From Novosphingobium sp. UBA6722 (lineage in GTDB: Bacteria > Pseudomonadota > Alphaproteobacteria > Sphingomonadales > Sphingomonadaceae), in contig DKII01000112.1 in assembly GCA_002454125.1 (NCBI GenBank), forward strand, positions 1-20,190: 20,190 nucleotides of DNA, in the 5' to 3' direction. This document shows, piece by piece, positions 8,489-15,692 of this stretch. The notes beneath the pieces are model-generated. The model was not told the DNA's origin. It saw nothing but the letters and a program-made list of their open reading frames with translations, and searched no databases. Made by a program: the position numbers and the translations under genes. Every line of letters begins with the position of its first letter. Position 1 is the first letter of the stretch.

Positions 8489-9637
8489 TCAGGTGCCCGG
8501 CGGGCCGATCCAGCGCCCGGAATTCTGGTATTCTGGCCGCACACCGTTGTCCTGCGGCAGCCGGTCACCACGATACAGCGCCTCGCCGCCGCGGTTCTGG
8601 ACTTCGGGGGCATAGCTGGGCGCGGCTTGCGGGCGGGCCTGCTGCAGGCCGGTGGCCGCCGGAGCCATCCCCGGCGCGGCTGCGGCCTTGAGCCCAGCTT
8701 CATAGGCCTTCTGCAGCGCCAGCGGATCAAGCGCGATATCAGGCTGCCTGTCGGCCGCAGCATTGCGGGCATGCGGCGCGGCCAGCGGCTCGCCGCCGGC
8801 ATAGGCAAAGCGGAAGGCACCTGCCTCGCCCGCCGCCCCGCCAAAGCGATAGAAGCGGTGCGCGCCGACGGTGATGATGTGGCGCAGGCTGGGGGCCCAA
8901 TAGGGGTAGATCGCGATGGTGTGATAATGGGTGGCCAGGCCGACGCTGCGCTCGACGTAGCCAGACAGCGCGGCGCGGGCGACATTCTCGGCCCGGTACC
9001 AGAACATCCGGTTGGGTGCCTTGGCCAGCGAGCCATCGCAGGTGAAGCTGAACTGGCAGCCAGTCGAGCGTTCCGAGCCCTGATAGACCACACCGCAGAC
9101 GGTGTTCGGGTAGCTGGGATGGGCAACGCGGTTGAGCACGACTTGCGCCACCGCGCGCTGGCCCTGGTCGCTCTCGCTGCGTGCCTCGTAATAGACCGCG
9201 GCAGTCAGGCATTCGAGCGCGCGGGTCCGGTCGACACCCGAATTGTCGATCCGCATCGCCCGGGCGATCGGCCCGGCGCGCTCATCGACGAACAATTGCC
9301 CGCCATCGGCGTCGCTTTGCGTATCGACCAGCGGCGGCAGGACCTCGTCCTGGGCCAGATAGTAGAAGGCCGAGCCGGGGAAGCTCTCACCCGGCCGTTC
9401 GAACGGCAGCGGCTCCACCTCGACCTTGGCCGATCCGGCATTGCCGATCCCGAAGCCCTGCCAGTCGCCCGGCGCGGCAATCGCCGGAACGGCAAAGGCC
9501 GCCACCAGCACCAGCGCGCGCCGCCCAAGGTGCCGCCGCCGCAGCCGCATGGCCAGCGTCGGCACGCGCCGACGCTTGAACCGCGCGCCGAAATCGCGCG
9601 GCCGGGGCTCCAGACTGGGGGCAAGTGTGACGAGCAT
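8489..9637 (-). CDS. SleB-family cell wall hydrolase
   Basis: Predicted peptidoglycan hydrolase of the SleB/CwlJ (Hydrolase_2) family, acting in the periplasm. It has 382 residues from the ATG at 9637, chosen because AGGA lies five bases before it. A basic N-terminus (KRRR, RLRRRHLGRR) precedes a hydrophobic segment at about 40-56 (ALVLVAAFAVPAIAA), read as a signal sequence or membrane anchor. The hydrolase domain runs from about 140 to 260: LECLTAAVYYEARSE with the likely catalytic Glu151, VAQVVLNRVAHPSYPNTVCGVVYQGSER, and CQFSFTCDG. The C-terminal ~100 residues are Ala/Pro-rich and look disordered. An in-frame ATG at 9550 would give a more standard signal peptide but has no ribosome-binding site. 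It is divergent from the B12 operon. Confidence 0.88.
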   Translation of the reverse strand: MLVTLAPSLEPRPRDFGARFKRRRVPTLAMRLRRRHLGRRALVLVAAFAVPAIAAPGDWQGFGIGNAGSAKVEVEPLPFERPGESFPGSAFYYLAQDEVLPPLVDTQSDADGGQLFVDERAGPIARAMRIDNSGVDRTRALECLTAAVYYEARSESDQGQRAVAQVVLNRVAHPSYPNTVCGVVYQGSERSTGCQFSFTCDGSLAKAPNRMFWYRAENVARAALSGYVERSVGLATHYHTIAIYPYWAPSLRHIITVGAHRFYRFGGAAGEAGAFRFAYAGGEPLAAPHARNAAADRQPDIALDPLALQKAYEAGLKAAAAPGMAPAATGLQQARPQAAPSYAPEVQNRGGEALYRGDRLPQDNGVRPEYQNSGRWIGPPGT

Positions 9638-9794
9638 TCGGTTCCTGCTGGTTACGCGGCGTAGCGCGTAAGGCCGGGACGGGGTGCCGCGCCACAACGC
9701 AAATCGCGCCGTGCCGAAGCGGGACGAGCCTGCGCGATAGCCTTAAGCGGTTAAAATCTTGCCCTCGCAAAGGTCCGCGCTTAGGAGGGCGGCA

Positions 9795-9962
9795 CGTCAT
9801 CGGTTGTCCGGCGAAGGTCGGGCCTAAGAGGGAAGGGGGTTCAAATCCCCCGCTGCCCCCGCAACTGTGACCGGGGAGCCAAGCCTCCAGATGCCACTGG
9901 TCTTCGGACTGGGAAGGCGGGGCAAGGCGCTGATCCGGGAGCCAGGAGACCTGCCAGTGACG
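9795..9962 (+). ncRNA. Cobalamin (B12) riboswitch aptamer
   Basis: Adenosylcobalamin-sensing RNA in the leader of btuB. The diagnostic B12 box AGCCAGGAGACCTGCC is at 9940-9955. Upstream are other conserved parts: GAGGGAAGGGGG followed by a closing CCCCC hairpin (to about 9852), then CCCCCGCAACTGTGACCGGGG (around 9856-9876), where the GCAACTGTGA core is typical. CGTCA at 9795-9799 pairs with TGACG at 9958-9962 and would close the P1 helix. The 431-base gap 9638-10068 is otherwise accounted for by the divergent promoter area for the hydrolase gene and the expression platform downstream. When cobalamin is bound, btuB expression is expected to fall. Confidence 0.95.
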
Positions 9963-10022
9963 GTCGTTCCGCAGCCGGGCGGGGTGTACCGGAATGCAGC
10001 AGAGGAACCGCAATCCCGCGGC

Positions 10023-10062
10023 TCCTTCCGCCATGAACGGCAGTTCGTTCATGATGGAAGGA
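10023..10062 (+). promoter_or_regulatory. Shine-Dalgarno-sequestering hairpin, expression platform of the riboswitch
   Basis: Between the B12 box and btuB, TCCTTCCGCCATGAACG (10023-10039) pairs with CGTTCATGATGGAAGGA (10046-10062) around a six-base loop. The stem has 17 positions with one C-A mismatch (10031/10054) and one G-U pair (10030/10055). The right arm includes GGAAGGA, the ribosome-binding site six bases before the btuB GTG start. Formation of this hairpin would hide that site. No T-run follows, so control looks translational rather than by termination; this is inference from the fold. Confidence 0.8.
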
Positions 10063-10068
10063 ATCCGT

Positions 10069-11922
10069 GTGAAATATCTGTTTTTACTTGCTACTTCGCT
10101 GACCTTTGCCACGCCTGGTTTGGCACAAGATGGTGAAGTGGAAGACCTTAAGCCAATCACGGGCACGCCTCTGGTTCGAAACGAAGCCATCACGGTAGTC
10201 GCCTCTGGCACCGCGCAGCCGGTCAGCCAGACCGGCCAATCGATCAGCGTCATCGGCGCGAACGAAATCATCGCGGTCCAGGGCCCGGACCTCACCCGCG
10301 TGCTCGAGCGCCTGCCCGGCGTTTCGCTCGCCCGCTCGGGCCCGCTCGGCAGCCAGACCAGCCTGTTCGTGCGCGGCGCCAATTCCCAGCAGGTGGTGGT
10401 GACGCTGGACGGCGTGCGATTGGCCGACGTTGCCGCGCCCTCCGGCGGGTTCGACTTGGGCACGCTGATGACTGGCGGGATCGACAAGATCGAGCTGCTG
10501 CGCGGCTCCAACTCGGTGGTATGGGGCTCGGATGCGATCGGCGGGGTGCTCGCCCTGACCAGTGCGCAAATCGACGGCGTGCGGGCGGGACTCGAATATG
10601 GCGCTAACGACACGCTGACCGCCGATGCCACCTTGGGCACGTCCGGCAATGGCTATGGCGTGACGGTGAGCGGCGGCCATGTCCGCAGCGACGGCATCTC
10701 GGCCTATGCGCCGGGGACCGAGGCCGATGGCTTCCGCCAGTGGCATGGGTCATTGCGTGGCTATGCCAGCCTGACGGGCAACCTCTCGCTGGTCGCCGCC
10801 GCGCGCTATGCCGATAGCCGGGTCGATTTCGACGGCTTCCCGCCGCCGACTTTCAGCTTTGCCGATACACCCGAAGTGCAGACCACGCGCCAGGGCTCGG
10901 GCCGGATTGGGCTGGACTATGCCACCAGTGCGATCGCGCTGAAGCTGGGCCTGGCCTATTCGGACACCCGCCGCGATTACTTTGACGATGCCGTCAGCAC
11001 CGCGCCGAATTTCGCCACCAGCGGCCGGTCCTGGCGGGCGGACTTTTCCGGCAAGGCAGACCTGACCGACAGCGTCACGCTCAACTTTGGCGCGGACAGC
11101 GAGTGGACCAAGTTCTCGACCAGCTTCGATCCCGAGAACGATGCCCGCCTCTCCAGCGCGCACCTGTTGTTGGGCTACCACGCGGACGGCCTGCATCTCT
11201 CGGCTGGCGTCCGGGTCGATGACCACGACCGCTTCGGTACCCATTGGACCCTTGGCGCCAACGGGTCCTACGAACTGGCCGATAACCTGCGGCTGCGCGC
11301 ATCCTATGGTGAGGGCTTCAAGGCCCCGACGCTTTATCAGCTCTATGGCTTTGGCGGGAACGTGGCGCTCCGGCCCGAAACCAGCAAGGCTTACGAGGCG
11401 GGACTTGAATACGGCAATCGCAGTGGCAGCCGGCACCTCGCCGTCACGCTTTTCCGCCGCGATAGCCGCAACCTGATCGATTACGTGTTCCCGGCCGGAT
11501 ACTTCAACACCGGCCGCACCCGCGCCGAGGGGGTAGAGGTCGAAGGCGGTTTCGCGCTGACTGACCAGCTCCGCGCTCGTCTCGCCTACAGCCGCATCAA
11601 GGCGACTGACCGGGTGACGGGCCGCGATCTGCCCCGCCGCCCGCGCGACCTGGCCAATGCCGGGCTGGATTGGGAAACCCCAGTGGCCGGGCTCAAGCTC
11701 GGTGCAGACCTGCGCCTGGCGGGCGACAGCTTCGATGATCGCGGCAACTTCACCCGGCTCGATGGCTTTGGCCTGCTGACGCTGCGTGCCAGCCTGCCGC
11801 TGGGCGAACGATTCGAGCTCTATGGCCGGGTCGAGAACGTGACCGATACGGATTACCAGACCGTCGCCGGTTACGGCACCTATGGCCGCTCGGCCTTCGT
11901 CGGGGTGCGGGCCAAGTGGTAA
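10069..11922 (+). CDS. btuB: TonB-dependent vitamin B12 outer membrane receptor
   Basis: Outer membrane channel that binds cobalamin and takes it into the periplasm using TonB energy. From the GTG at 10069 it has 617 residues with a clear signal peptide (MKYLFLLATSLTFATPGLA, cleaved before QDGEV). The GTG is preferred over an ATG 75 bases upstream because GGAAGGA lies just before it and only this start puts the signal peptide at the N-terminus. A likely TonB box (NEAITVVAS) follows, then the plug domain with VLERLPGVSL, VRGANSQQVVVTLDGVRL and IELLRGSNSVVWGSDAIGGVL, then a 22-strand type barrel ending in the terminal aromatic of VGVRAKW. The riboswitch and the adjoining btuFCD make B12, rather than siderophore, the substrate. 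Confidence 0.96.
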   Translation: MKYLFLLATSLTFATPGLAQDGEVEDLKPITGTPLVRNEAITVVASGTAQPVSQTGQSISVIGANEIIAVQGPDLTRVLERLPGVSLARSGPLGSQTSLFVRGANSQQVVVTLDGVRLADVAAPSGGFDLGTLMTGGIDKIELLRGSNSVVWGSDAIGGVLALTSAQIDGVRAGLEYGANDTLTADATLGTSGNGYGVTVSGGHVRSDGISAYAPGTEADGFRQWHGSLRGYASLTGNLSLVAAARYADSRVDFDGFPPPTFSFADTPEVQTTRQGSGRIGLDYATSAIALKLGLAYSDTRRDYFDDAVSTAPNFATSGRSWRADFSGKADLTDSVTLNFGADSEWTKFSTSFDPENDARLSSAHLLLGYHADGLHLSAGVRVDDHDRFGTHWTLGANGSYELADNLRLRASYGEGFKAPTLYQLYGFGGNVALRPETSKAYEAGLEYGNRSGSRHLAVTLFRRDSRNLIDYVFPAGYFNTGRTRAEGVEVEGGFALTDQLRARLAYSRIKATDRVTGRDLPRRPRDLANAGLDWETPVAGLKLGADLRLAGDSFDDRGNFTRLDGFGLLTLRASLPLGERFELYGRVENVTDTDYQTVAGYGTYGRSAFVGVRAKW

Positions 11923-12860
11923 AGCGCTGGGGCAGCCTCTTCGCGCTGGTGCTGGCGGGTTGCACCGCCGCCCCGGCGCGTGAGGCTGCCCCGGCTTTGC
12001 CAACGATTGTCAGCCTGAACCCGTGCACCGATGCGATCCTCGCTGAGGTGGCCGATCCGGCGCAGATCCTGGCGATCTCGCACTATAGCCAGGATCCCTC
12101 CGGCTCCTCGATGGACCTCGCCACGGCGCGGCAATTCCGCGCGACCGGCGGCTCGGTCGAGGAAGTGCTGGCGCTAAAGCCTGATCTGGTGGTCGATGGC
12201 ACTTTCACCCCGCCGGCCACGCGCTCGGCGCTGGAACGGCTGGGGCTGAAGCTGGAACAGCTGCCGATTGCCCCGACCGTGCCGGACAGCCTGGCGCAGA
12301 TTCGGCGGCTGGCGGCGCTGGCTGGCCATCCGGAGCGGGGCGAAGTGCTGGTTCAGCGCATCGAAGCGGCACTGGCGGTCAGCAAGGCTCCCGCCGGACC
12401 GCCTGTTGACGCGATTGTCTGGCAAGGCGGCGGGATCGTCGCGGGTGAGGGGACACTGATCACCGCGCTGCTGGCGCATACCGGTTTCAACAATGTCGCC
12501 GCTGCGCGCGGCCTGTCGCAGGCCAGCCATCTCCCGCTTGAAGCCATGCTGGCCCAGCCGCCGCGCGTGATCCTGGCTGCCGGCAACAGCCACGGCGAGG
12601 AGGACCGGTTGCTCAGCCATCCGGCGCTGGCCGGCCTCAAGAGCACGACTCGCGCGCCGCTCGAGCCGAAGCTGCTGTGGTGCGGCGGCCCGACCATCCC
12701 GAAGACCCTGGCCCGGCTGGCCGAAGTGCGGCGCGGGCTAGAGGCTTGGAGCACCACCCCCCAACCCCCTCCTCTGAAGAGGAGGGGGAGTTTTAGCGCG
12801 ACGGCCTTAGCCCCCTCCTCTTCAGAGGAGGGGGTTGGGGGTGGTGGAGCGCGCAAATGA
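11916..12860 (+). CDS. btuF: Cobalamin ABC transporter substrate-binding lipoprotein, with repeat-derived C-terminus
   Basis: Periplasmic cobalamin-binding protein that receives B12 from BtuB and delivers it to BtuCD. It has 314 residues from a GTG that overlaps the btuB stop. The N-terminus MVKRWGSLFALVLAGC is a lipoprotein signal with lipidation at C16, so the protein is probably membrane-tethered, unlike free E. coli BtuF. The Peripla_BP_2 fold is visible in TIVSLNPCTDAILAEV, EEVLALKPDLVV, LERLGLKLEQLP, LAALAGHPERGEVL and VDAIVWQGGGIVAGEGTLI. The native fold seems to end near residue 279 (RRGLEAWS); the remaining ~35 residues (TTPQPPPLKRRG... to GVGGGGARK) are encoded by a palindromic repeat and look like an unstructured tail. 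The stop overlaps the btuC start (ATGA). Confidence 0.92.
   Translation: MVKRWGSLFALVLAGCTAAPAREAAPALPTIVSLNPCTDAILAEVADPAQILAISHYSQDPSGSSMDLATARQFRATGGSVEEVLALKPDLVVDGTFTPPATRSALERLGLKLEQLPIAPTVPDSLAQIRRLAALAGHPERGEVLVQRIEAALAVSKAPAGPPVDAIVWQGGGIVAGEGTLITALLAHTGFNNVAAARGLSQASHLPLEAMLAQPPRVILAAGNSHGEEDRLLSHPALAGLKSTTRAPLEPKLLWCGGPTIPKTLARLAEVRRGLEAWSTTPQPPPLKRRGSFSATALAPSSSEEGVGGGGARK
12752..12846. repeat. Nested palindromic repeat inserted at the btuF/btuC junction
   Basis: Two arms in inverted orientation, 12752-12788 and 12811-12846, match over their whole length except for one extra C in the left arm, with a 22-base spacer. Each arm also contains its own perfect hairpin: CCCCCTCCTCT-GA-AGAGGAGGGGG at 12765-12788 and CCCCCTCCTCT-TC-AGAGGAGGGGG at 12811-12834. 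Outside these are the complementary flanks CACCACCCCCCAA and TTGGGGGTGGTG. Similar short GC-rich palindromic units are scattered through many sphingomonad genomes as far as I recall. It is translated as the btuF tail and contributes the ribosome-binding site of btuC. Confidence 0.93.
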
Positions 12861-13819
12861 CTCGCCCCATCACCCTGCTGCTGGCCGCGCTGGCGCTGGT
12901 CCTGCCGCTCTCGCTGCTGGCGGGCCGGGTTTGGATCGATCCGACCGCGCCGCTGGGACCGGAAGCCAGCCTGATCCTGGCCGAACTGCGCCTGCCGCGC
13001 GCGTTGCTCGCCGTGCTGCTCGGCGCAGGCCTCGGCGCCAGCGGCGCTGCCATGCAGGGCTACCTGCGCAATCCGCTGGCCGATCCCGGCCTGTTCGGCA
13101 TTGCCCCCGGCGCGGCGCTGGGTGCGGTGTTGAGTTTCTGGACCGGCTGGGCCAGCACCGGCTGGGCCTTGCCCGCCTTCGCGCTGATCGGCGCGGCCGG
13201 GGCGATGTTCCTCCTCACTCTGATCGCCGGGAGGCAGGGCGGGGTCGTGCTATTCACGCTGGCCGGCATGATGATCGCCAGCCTGGCCGGCGCGCTGATG
13301 AGCCTGGCGATCAGCCTGTCGCCCACGCCCTTTGCGATGAGCGAGATCGTCACCTGGCTGATGGGCGCACTGACCGATCGTTCCTGGCGCGAGGTCTGGA
13401 TTGCCGCGCCGCTGACGCTGGCCGGGATCGCCGTGCTGCAAATGGCCGGGCGCGGGCTTGATGCCCTGACCCTCGGTGAAGCCGCGGCCCGCTCGCTCGG
13501 TTTGGACCCGCGCCGGCTGCAATTGCTGCTGGTGCTGGGCGTGGGCCTCACCGTCGGCGGCGGCGTGGCAGTCGCGGGGATCGTCGGCTTTGTCGGACTG
13601 ATGGTGCCGCATTTCGTCCGCCCCTTCACCGATGGCCGGCCAAGCCGTCTGATCCTGCCCTCGGCACTCGCGGGCGCGTTGCTGGTGCTCGTCGCCGATT
13701 GCCTCTGCCGGATCCTCCCCCTGGCTGGCGGCGAGCTGCGGCTGGGGATTGCCTTGAGCCTGCTTGGCGCGCCGTTCTTCCTCCATCTGCTGCTGCGCTT
13801 GCGGCGGGAGTTGGTGTGA
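12857..13819 (+). CDS. btuC: Cobalamin ABC transporter permease (FecCD family)
   Basis: Inner membrane channel subunit of the B12 importer. It has 320 residues with about nine to ten hydrophobic segments, the usual size for the FecCD/BtuC family. Characteristic blocks are LRLPRALLAVLLGAGLGASGAAMQGYLRNPLADPGLFG near the N-terminus, LGEAAARSLGLDPRR in the cytoplasmic coupling region that contacts the ATPase, and GIVGFVGLMVPHFVRPFTDG then LILPSALAGALLVLVADCLCR. The ATG overlaps the btuF stop as ATGA, and GGAG seven bases upstream is the edge of the palindromic repeat. On its own the family also covers haem and siderophore permeases; the riboswitch and btuB decide for B12. Confidence 0.94.
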   Translation: MTRPITLLLAALALVLPLSLLAGRVWIDPTAPLGPEASLILAELRLPRALLAVLLGAGLGASGAAMQGYLRNPLADPGLFGIAPGAALGAVLSFWTGWASTGWALPAFALIGAAGAMFLLTLIAGRQGGVVLFTLAGMMIASLAGALMSLAISLSPTPFAMSEIVTWLMGALTDRSWREVWIAAPLTLAGIAVLQMAGRGLDALTLGEAAARSLGLDPRRLQLLLVLGVGLTVGGGVAVAGIVGFVGLMVPHFVRPFTDGRPSRLILPSALAGALLVLVADCLCRILPLAGGELRLGIALSLLGAPFFLHLLLRLRRELV

Positions 13820-14550
13820 TGCTGGCGGCCGAAGCCCTGGTCCTCCCGGGCCGCCTGCGCGGTGTCTCGCTGAACCTGCGCGCGGGCGAGGTGACCGCGA
13901 TCTGCGGGCCGAACGGCGCGGGTAAATCAAGCCTGCTGTCCTGCCTCGCCGGATTGCTTGCGCCCACCTCTGGGGCGGTCACGCTTGATGATGCGCCGCT
14001 TGCCGCCATGCACCCCGAAGCCCGCGCCCGTGCGTTGGGCTATCTGCCGCAGACGCCCGAAGTGGCCTGGGACGTTTCGGTTGAAACACTCGCCAGCCTT
14101 GGCCGCCTGCCCTGGCGGACCAGCGCGGCGGAAGATGCGGCGGCAATCAATGCCGCGCTTGAAGCGCTCGATCTGCCGACCTTCGCGCACCGCCCGGTCT
14201 CGCAGCTCTCCGGCGGCGAACGCGCCCGCGCGCTGCTCGCCCGGGTCCTCGCCGGCACCCCGCGCTGGCTGCTGGCGGATGAGCCGCTGGCGAACCTCGA
14301 CCTTGCGCATCAGCTAACGCTGCTTGGCCACCTGCGCGCCTGTGCAGAGCAGGGCATGGGGGTGGTGCTGGTACTGCACGACCTGGCCCTGGCGATGAAC
14401 CACGCCGACCGCGTGGTGGTGCTGGACCACGGCACGCTCGCCGCCGATGGCCCGCCGGAACTGGCGCTCGCCGAACCGGTGCTGGAGCAGGTCTGGGGCG
14501 TTCACGCGCGCTGGCTTGGTGAGCCGGGCGGGCGGGCGCTGGCGGTGTGA
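13819..14550 (+). CDS. btuD: Cobalamin ABC transporter ATP-binding protein
   Basis: ATPase subunit that drives BtuC. It has 243 residues from the ATG at 13819, which shares its A with the btuC TGA stop (TGATG), so translation is probably coupled. Walker A is GPNGAGKSS (about 34-42), the Q-loop lies in LGYLPQTPEVAW, the ABC signature is LSGGERARALLARVLAG, Walker B is WLLADEPLANLD and the switch histidine is in VLVLHDLALAMNHADRV. All catalytic motifs are intact. The frame is open further upstream inside btuC, but only this start gives a normal ATPase N-terminus. It is the last gene of the overlapping btuBFCD set; the next gene starts 102 bases later. Confidence 0.94.
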   Translation: MLAAEALVLPGRLRGVSLNLRAGEVTAICGPNGAGKSSLLSCLAGLLAPTSGAVTLDDAPLAAMHPEARARALGYLPQTPEVAWDVSVETLASLGRLPWRTSAAEDAAAINAALEALDLPTFAHRPVSQLSGGERARALLARVLAGTPRWLLADEPLANLDLAHQLTLLGHLRACAEQGMGVVLVLHDLALAMNHADRVVVLDHGTLAADGPPELALAEPVLEQVWGVHARWLGEPGGRALAV

Positions 14551-14569
14551 GAATATGTCGGGCGCACCA

Positions 14570-14585
14570 TTATTCAATTGAATAA
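14570..14585. promoter_or_regulatory. Perfect 16-bp palindrome upstream of the surface lipoprotein gene
   Basis: TTATTCAATTGAATAA reads the same on both strands and sits 20 bases after the btuD stop and about 67 bases before the lipoprotein start, in a short AT-rich patch within GC-rich DNA. A position and symmetry like this suggest an operator for a dimeric regulator at a promoter for the lipoprotein-Slam pair. It does not clearly match the alphaproteobacterial Fur, Irr or RirA boxes as I know them, so the regulator is unknown. Confidence 0.5.
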
Positions 14586-14652
14586 GAATGCTTTTGATGC
14601 AATCCAATGCTTCCGATTACTTGCCTGACTGCGTGAATTTGGGAGGCTCCGG

Positions 14653-15636
14653 ATGCCTGGTGGAAAGATTTCGCGATTAGGACTGAACCTCGGCGCAGTT
14701 CTGCTGCTGGCGGGCTGCGGGGGCGGCGGGAATGTCGCCAGCACACCCACGCCAACACCCAGCCCTTCGCAGTCTGCCACTTCCGTGCCGCCACCGCCAG
14801 CAAGCCCGGTCAATGCCAGTTTCGCCGCACCGCTGAAAAGCGAAACCTTCAACAACCTTTCCGCGCGCGCGACCGGCACATCATCATCGACCGCGCTGAA
14901 ATCGGCGACTGCCGCATTGCAGGGGACGGGCGCGACAATCGTCTATGACGCGGCGGCCGGGACGTACCAGTTCACCAGTACCGGACCTGCTGCCGATGGT
15001 ACCAGTCCCGAACGCCTGACCATCACCACGACGAGCACCGACTTCTGCTATACCACGCCCTGCGTCACCTCTGGCAATGCGGTAGGGACGATGGCGCGAC
15101 GCGGCGTCGAAGGCAGTAACAGCCTGGGCTTCCTTTACACCTATGTCGCCTTTGCCAATTGGCATAGCGCAGCAACGGTCGGCTCTGACCGGGTCGAGAC
15201 GATGAACGTGGCCGTATTTGGCGCAACGACCCCCGCAGGCGGTGTCCCCACGACCGGTACGGCCAGCTACAAGCTGGATATCCGTGGGACGCAGATGACC
15301 GGCCCGCTTGGCACCTCGGCCGGACGGCAGATCCTGCCCGGGTTCAGCGGCACCGGGGTCGCCTCGGTCGATTTCGCCAACGCGACCTACAGCATGAGCG
15401 GCGATCTCAGCACGGTGCTGGCCACTTCCGGCACCACCTCGTTCTCATCAACCGGGCGGCTCAGTTCGGGTGCCAATGGCTTTTTCGGCAATTTCACTTT
15501 CGCCGATGCCGGCGTTTTTAGCGGGTCGCTCTTTGGCTGGTTCTTCGGGCCAACTGCGCAAGAACTTGGGGCCGTATTCTCCGTCTCGAATCCGGACGGG
15601 CGGACGGCAGTCGGCACGGTCGTCGGTCACAAGTAG
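14653..15636 (+). CDS. TbpB-like surface lipoprotein, probable Slam substrate
   Basis: A 327-residue lipoprotein. The signal MPGGKISRLGLNLGAVLLLAGC ends in a lipobox with lipidation at C22. It is followed by a poly-Gly tether (CGGGGN), as is usual in Slam-exported lipoproteins, then a Thr/Pro/Ser-rich linker to about residue 56. The rest looks like a beta-strand-rich domain and ends FGNFTFADAGVFSGSLFGWFFG, PTAQELGAVFSVSN and a final strand AVGTVVGHK. The FFGP-x-AxELGAVF block is typical of the transferrin-binding-protein-B-like barrel domain. DFCYTTPC holds a possible disulfide. The ATG has GGGAGG six bases upstream. The ligand is unknown: transferrin is not expected in this kind of organism, and haem, metals or B12 are all guesses. 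It is followed after 56 bases by its likely export partner. Confidence 0.78.
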   Translation: MPGGKISRLGLNLGAVLLLAGCGGGGNVASTPTPTPSPSQSATSVPPPPASPVNASFAAPLKSETFNNLSARATGTSSSTALKSATAALQGTGATIVYDAAAGTYQFTSTGPAADGTSPERLTITTTSTDFCYTTPCVTSGNAVGTMARRGVEGSNSLGFLYTYVAFANWHSAATVGSDRVETMNVAVFGATTPAGGVPTTGTASYKLDIRGTQMTGPLGTSAGRQILPGFSGTGVASVDFANATYSMSGDLSTVLATSGTTSFSSTGRLSSGANGFFGNFTFADAGVFSGSLFGWFFGPTAQELGAVFSVSNPDGRTAVGTVVGHK

Positions 15637-15692
15637 GATCCTATAAGCTGACAATTCTGCGTAATTTTGGGGCTGTTCGGGTCCGCCAGCTG

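Noticed and set aside
8375..9664. 429-codon plus-strand open frame opposite the cell wall hydrolase
   Set aside because: The minus strand has a recognisable SleB domain and a ribosome-binding site; the plus frame has neither.
10750..12003. 417-codon minus-strand open frame opposite btuB
   Set aside because: Overlaps a certain TonB-dependent receptor and has no recognisable domain.
12752..12846. Palindromic repeat as an intrinsic terminator for btuF
   Set aside because: No T-run follows either hairpin, it lies inside the btuF frame, and btuC overlaps the btuF stop, so the operon must read through.
12835..13461. 208-codon plus-strand frame overlapping the start of btuC
   Set aside because: Arg/Gly-rich out-of-frame reading of btuC with no motif.
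14570..14600. Palindrome as a Fur box
   Set aside because: It lacks the GATAAT/ATTATC style repeats and the alphaproteobacterial TGC...GCA style; kept only as an unassigned operator candidate.
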